Shown here: one piece after another, positions 26,701-32,700 of the stretch
Layout: every line of letters starts with the position of its first letter
Position numbering within the stretch: position 1 is the stretch's first letter
Source of the DNA: Diphasiastrum complanatum
Lineage: Eukaryota; Streptophyta; Lycopodiopsida; Lycopodiales; Lycopodiaceae
Reading direction: 5' to 3'
NCBI GenBank assembly: GCA_029204225.1
Contig: CM055097.1
Span: forward strand, 67,858,801-67,922,800
Length of the DNA stretch: 64,000 nucleotides
Notes under the pieces: model-generated
Database searches by the model: none
Told to the model about the DNA's origin: nothing
The model's input: the letters and a program-made list of their open reading frames with translations, nothing else
Position numbers and translations under genes: made by a program

Positions 26701-29700
26701 ACGGTTTTTAATCGTTAACGGCCATCATTCAGATCTGATTGGGCGCTGGATCTGATTTGCTTGTTCCTTCATTTAGGCCACCTTGATTTGCAACACGAAT
26801 GAGATAATCACCTCATCATCTGACTTTGACTTTGCATCATCACAATGCCTACGTTTGGAAAGGAAGCAAGTAATGAGGGCTGTATAGTACTCATGTTGGG
26901 GTCTGTGCCATGAAATGCATCACTCCTTAGATGGACATCTCTTGTATTGTCAATGTTGCACATCTCTATTCAGCATAGGATGGCGATGAGTGAAGCATAA
27001 CCAAAATAAACAATGGAATCTCTTTCTTACCTCATAATAAAGAAGACAAAGCATAGAAATCTCGAGTTGTGATAGAATAGCTAGTACCCATAAGGGAACG
27101 TAACAGGCTCTACCTGAGGTGACGATCTCGTTATATGGGATAGGGCGCCAGTCTAGAGCTATAGGTCGTTTGGGTGTGCCACGTTTCTTCATAGTCAATC
27201 CCTTCTTGTTGAGCATAACCTTTTGCCACCAATCTTGCCTTATGTTTATCTATAGAACCATCTGATTTGTACTTAGTTCTATAGACCCACTTGCATCCTA
27301 TGGCCTTTTTACCTGTAAGTAACCTAAAAAGTCTCCAAGTTTTGTTCTTCATGATTGAGTCGTACTCCTCATCATAGCTTTCCTCCAAATATCCTCTTTT
27401 TCAGCCTCTCTTAAAGTAGATGGATCCTTGGTTTCCAATACTGTGGCCATATATGCAAAGTGTACATAGAGAGGGAGCACCAGCAGCAGAGGCAAAGGCT
27501 CACCACGGCGCATATTTCCCTCGGATTCATCTACAGACTCCCTTGGTCTAGGCAACACAGACTCGGATGATGACAACTCTTAGTTGTATTTTACTTTTCA
27601 TTATGTTCATCAGCCATTATTGTACTCCATTTACGGTGCCATGTGGCCCGATTTTATATATGGTGTTTCTTTTGCACATGTGCCACAACCTCAGTATGGT
27701 TCATTATGGTTCAGTATGGTTCAATACGATTCAGTATGGTTCCTTGTGATTTCAATTCGGTTTGTTGTGATCTCAAATGGATAGAGAGAGACACACACAG
27801 AAGAAAGAGAGTAAGAAAGAAAGAAAGAAAGCTTTATTAACGTCTTTTCCATGCCGAAAGGCATATAAGACGAACAAGTACATCAGAAAAGATGGAAACA
27901 AGACGGATCAGTGTCGTCAAAACAATCTAACTAAAACCAAACTAACTAAGAAAAGAGTGATATAGCTTTAGTAGGTGATTGATTGGAGATTAAACTTATG
28001 TATTCATTCTATAGTAATTTACAAATTCATTGCCTAAAGATATGTTCCAAATCTTTTGGGTTGGAACGGAACAAGTTCCATACGTGTGGAACATACTTTC
28101 TTTTTAAATTTTGGTGTTCGTTTGTTCAAAAAAAGGTTCCTTTCCCAAAAAGAGATTGAAATCCCATTTTTTAGAGTAGATTTTCCTTTTTCTTTGAAGC
28201 AGCCCAATGCCATTCCCTCATTCTAACTAATTTACAAAAAAAAATCTACAAAGTTTTGTTTTGTGATTAAACGTGTGACAAAAAAAAATCAGGTCACGAA
28301 ATAGACCGCATTTTTTGAATCATAGTTGCATCGAAACGCGTTTCCGGGCAAATACGTTTCTAAAACCGCGTTTCTCATAAACGCGATTCATAACCCAGAA
28401 TCGTTAAAAAAAAAAAATTAAAAAAATAGCTTATGGCTGAAATTTTTTTAGGAAATCAATGGTCAAACCAGCATTTTGCCTCTCAGAAGTGCACTAGATG
28501 GGGCACAAACAAATCTTATTTTCAATAGCTATTTGGTTGTTATTTGCTTGAGTTTTCAATATATGCTCAGGGGGTTCGAGGGGCGGTAGCCCCCCGAGAA
28601 ACAGGGGGTCCGGGGGGCTGTAGCCCCGGTGGGGGGTTTGGGGGGCAACGCCCCCTAGCGGCGGGGTCCCGATGGTAAGGCCTCTTCATGATTTGGCCTT
28701 CCAACCCCCTAAGTGAAAACACACTTTTTGGTGTTTCGCATCCCCTTGGTCCTTTGGTTGTTCGCTCTCTCAGCATTTTGTTATTGTGTAGATCAGTCAT
28801 CCAGAGTCTATTCTAGATCGCCATTGAAGCCCTTCTCCAGGGTGCATGCTTGGATAGCACCATCATATGTACTTGCTTTATTATAATCAGAATTTCAGAT
28901 TCATGTTCATTGTTTCTTGTCTACATTAAATTCCGTTGTCAATTATAATAGGATTAATGCACCTAAATTGGACCATCTTGCACCCGAAACAATCGGCAAA
29001 CTACACAGTAAAAATCCTCTTGATCAGAGCTTTTATCTGATACCCATATTGCCCAAAAAAAAACCAAAAAAAAAAAATTTAAAAGAAAAACATTTCTGAA
29101 ATTTTTTGGAAAATTTCAGAAACGCGTTTTTGAACCACATTTCTGATGCGTTTCAGAAACGCGCTGCATCTATGTTTTGAATGTTGTACCGAAACACATT
29201 CCATTTTACAATGAACATCTATGATTCATTCTATTGTTGTTCTAGATTCATTTGATCAATTCCAGTCACATTTAGTTCCATCAAAGCTTTTGAATTATTT
29301 TTATCATGAATTACCATGTCAACTTATGATAAGTTACTTTACTAGAATCATACTCCTTTTCAAAACCATCTATGCATCTGATTGTAGAAATTGTAGAAAA
29401 TTTTGAAACATAAGCCTAATCTTCAAAAAGGCCAAAAAAATTCTTGAACTCAATTCCAATTAAAAAAACTCTCTACTCATGCATAGATAAAATGGTGCAA
29501 CATATCTGTATTGTACTTTCAAGCCTAATGCTTCAAAATCATTTCAATTATAATCATTAAATATAATGCCAGACAGAAAAACATAGCATCCTCATTCAAA
29601 ACCTTTCAAACAAGACGCAAATTCTTGTCAGAATCAATCTATCAAAAGCAAAAATTAACGAATAAGAATCACAAATGTGAACTAACCAGATAGGCGAACA

Positions 29701-32700
29701 TGTGGGGTAATTGCTCGATAGCGTGTTAAAGCCTCTGTGAATCCTGAACAGGGTCGATGGTCTGGATAGAAGCTGAAGACATATTGATCATGTGTGGATG
29801 CTAAGACACAACAAAAGCATCAAGAATTAACAGATGATAGGGACTAAAGTACACATTACCAAAAAGCAAAACATTTTTCTATTTCAAGTCAACTAGCTAT
29901 TTAATAAAATTATCTATAAAAACATTAAGGGGAGTATTGTCCGAATTTTAGCCAAAAGTTTAAATAGACCCCTATTAATTTTTACTAAAATTAGTATGGC
30001 CTACATTAATCTATTTTTTCAGGGCCTACATCTAGCTACAGTACCTACATCGAGTTAGTCCATCATTGTATCTATGTTGACTAGTAGGTGTTAACCAATA
30101 GTCAAGTAGATAGCTAGTAGGCTTGACTAGTAGATACATGTGATAGGTGAGAGTAGGTGAGGAAGTAGAAATGTCTATAAATACAAGGGCTTGTAGTAAC
30201 CATAATTCTGTGCTTCTATGCTGCCTGATTGTAATTTCATGATTGTACTTCTTACCCTTTAATAGAGTGCTCTTTAAATGTTAGTGATATGTACTTGTCT
30301 AGTACCTTCTAGACATTAATCATTCTATTAATAGCATTCTTGATTAGACCGCTTGATTCTCTGTACAGATCCTGACAGGTCAATTGATGAGAGAATTTTC
30401 CATGATATCAGAGCAGAATACTGAGGAGAAGAAGTACAGTTCCATACAATGCCCTACAATACTTTTTTTAGAAATCATCTTGCAAGTTTGGTATTGTTTT
30501 TTCATGTTTGAGGCAGATCAGGTGTCATTTTTGACAGTTTACAGCAGATTTACAGGTCTATACCAGTAAAGTACAGTCTTACAGAGGTATTGCAGTCCGT
30601 ACAATACTTGCAGGAGGTTGTACCAGCAAAGTAAGATTGTTGTTTGCATGTTTGGTGTAGTAGTGTTGGTGACTATGGCAAGGCTGTAGCGATCTTTTCA
30701 GATTTTTCCAAATCAAGACCAGGGTACAGAAGTGTATACTGAAACGGTGCGTACAAAAGTCCCTCGTACAGAGGGGTGTAGAATACTCCCAAGCATAGTC
30801 CTACAGAAATACTACAATCTCCCGTACAGTACTCGAGTCTTGTAGGAGGTTGTACCATTCGAGTACGATTGTTGTTTACAGGTTTGGTGCAGTGTTGGTG
30901 ACTGTGGCAGGGCTGTAGCAGTGTTTTCAAATTTTTCCAAATCAAGACCAGGGTACAGAAGTGTACCAGATCTGTAGAGTAGCAGTTTTGTCCGTACATG
31001 AGGTCGTACCAGTTTTGTCCTTGCTATTGATTCAGAGAAAGATTTGACTAATTTTTTGGATTCAGCAGACTGATAATAGAGTCAGAACTTCTTGAAGTAC
31101 TAAAACAACCCCTGTCCAATTTGTACAAAAGTTCGTACAGAAGGGTGTACACGGTACTAATTTGCGGTACAGAAGTCATTAATTGCAATTTTCAAACAAT
31201 TTTAGTAATTCTTGATTCAATTCTTGGGGTTTCTTGGCCTGATTCAAGAAACTTACTATATTTAGAAATTAAAGTATAGCAAAAACATGGTAAAGTACAG
31301 TACATTCCATTTCTACATTATTGCTCAGAATTGCCAAGGAGCTCATTATAAAGGTACACTACTTTGTACTTTGCATTCATTCAAGCGCTTAGCGTAAATC
31401 ATTAGTTTTCCTACATAACAAAACTTACAAAGGTCTTGTATACAAGAAATGCAAATTGTATTTTAGAATTCTAGAAGGAAGACCTTGTTCTGAGATATGC
31501 ATACAGTGATTTTGGTGGCAATTCTTCAAACAATCACTCTCAGGTTTGTATCTTATAGAATTCACAATGAGAAACTTACCATCTCCAAAGCAAAAACAAG
31601 GGATCAAGTTGTCTTCATCAAAGGCAGATAAGGTGCGGCCTATAATTGAGATAGCTTGCTCATACGGATTAGGAGCATCCCCAATTGCATGAAGACTGCG
31701 TCCATTGAAAGAATTTTTCCCTGCATTGGTACCATATTTTGATAAATACCTAGTGCATTATGATAAATAGCAAATAAAGATAAATTTCACAATTAGAATA
31801 GACTCCACTAGAATAAGAAGTGTTATGGACACACATTTCCATACTTCTCTATAAACATGAACCAGGACTCCGAAGTATTTTATGGTACTATTTTACTAGA
31901 TTCAAAACCTCCTTTTCAATGAGACCGATGGGACTATATGAATAGAAAATGCCCTAAAAATGGGCAGACTACAAGAACGAACCTTCTAAAAACTTCCAAG
32001 ATGCTCATAATAAAGTAAGTATAATAGGAGCTAGAGATTCTCGTTTTCAGATTATTGGAATTGGTGTTTTGAGGTCTTTGTAAGGCTTTCTTTTTTTTGG
32101 AGCCTTTGTCTTAGTTGGAGAATGCTTTATGACTACTATTTGTTGTCTTTGTACTTCATATGCTGTCTCTCAAGCGAGAAAGGAAGCAATGTGGTTACGA
32201 AACTTACTATCAGACGTTTGACCAAAGCAGAATGCTCCGACAATTGTCTATTGTGATAATCAAAGTGCTATTGCTTTATCGGCCAACCACAGGTTTCATT
32301 TTAGGAGTAAGCACATTGAAATCAAGTATCACTATGTCAGAAGTCAAGTTTTCAACAAAAAGGTAAAATGCAAGACATGACAGTAGATATTTTCACGAAG
32401 ACGCGGAGCTTGGATACACACAAAAGATTTGTGCAGAACTAACTTTGAAGGTCAAGGTAGTAAATTCTCTGTCTTTCTACTATGAAATATAAAGTCCTCC
32501 AAGAAGGTGATTTGTTGTCCTCTATTTTGACCATGACACAATCATCAGATTTCTTGAGAATTGTGGTGTTCAGAACATCTAACATCTTCCAATGCATGTC
32601 TTTTTAGAATATGTCACTTAGCCAAGCAAGCATTTGATGGAGCAATACCTGAGGTCCATGCTCTGAGTGAAGAGTCGTACAAGGATAGCACCCTCATCAT

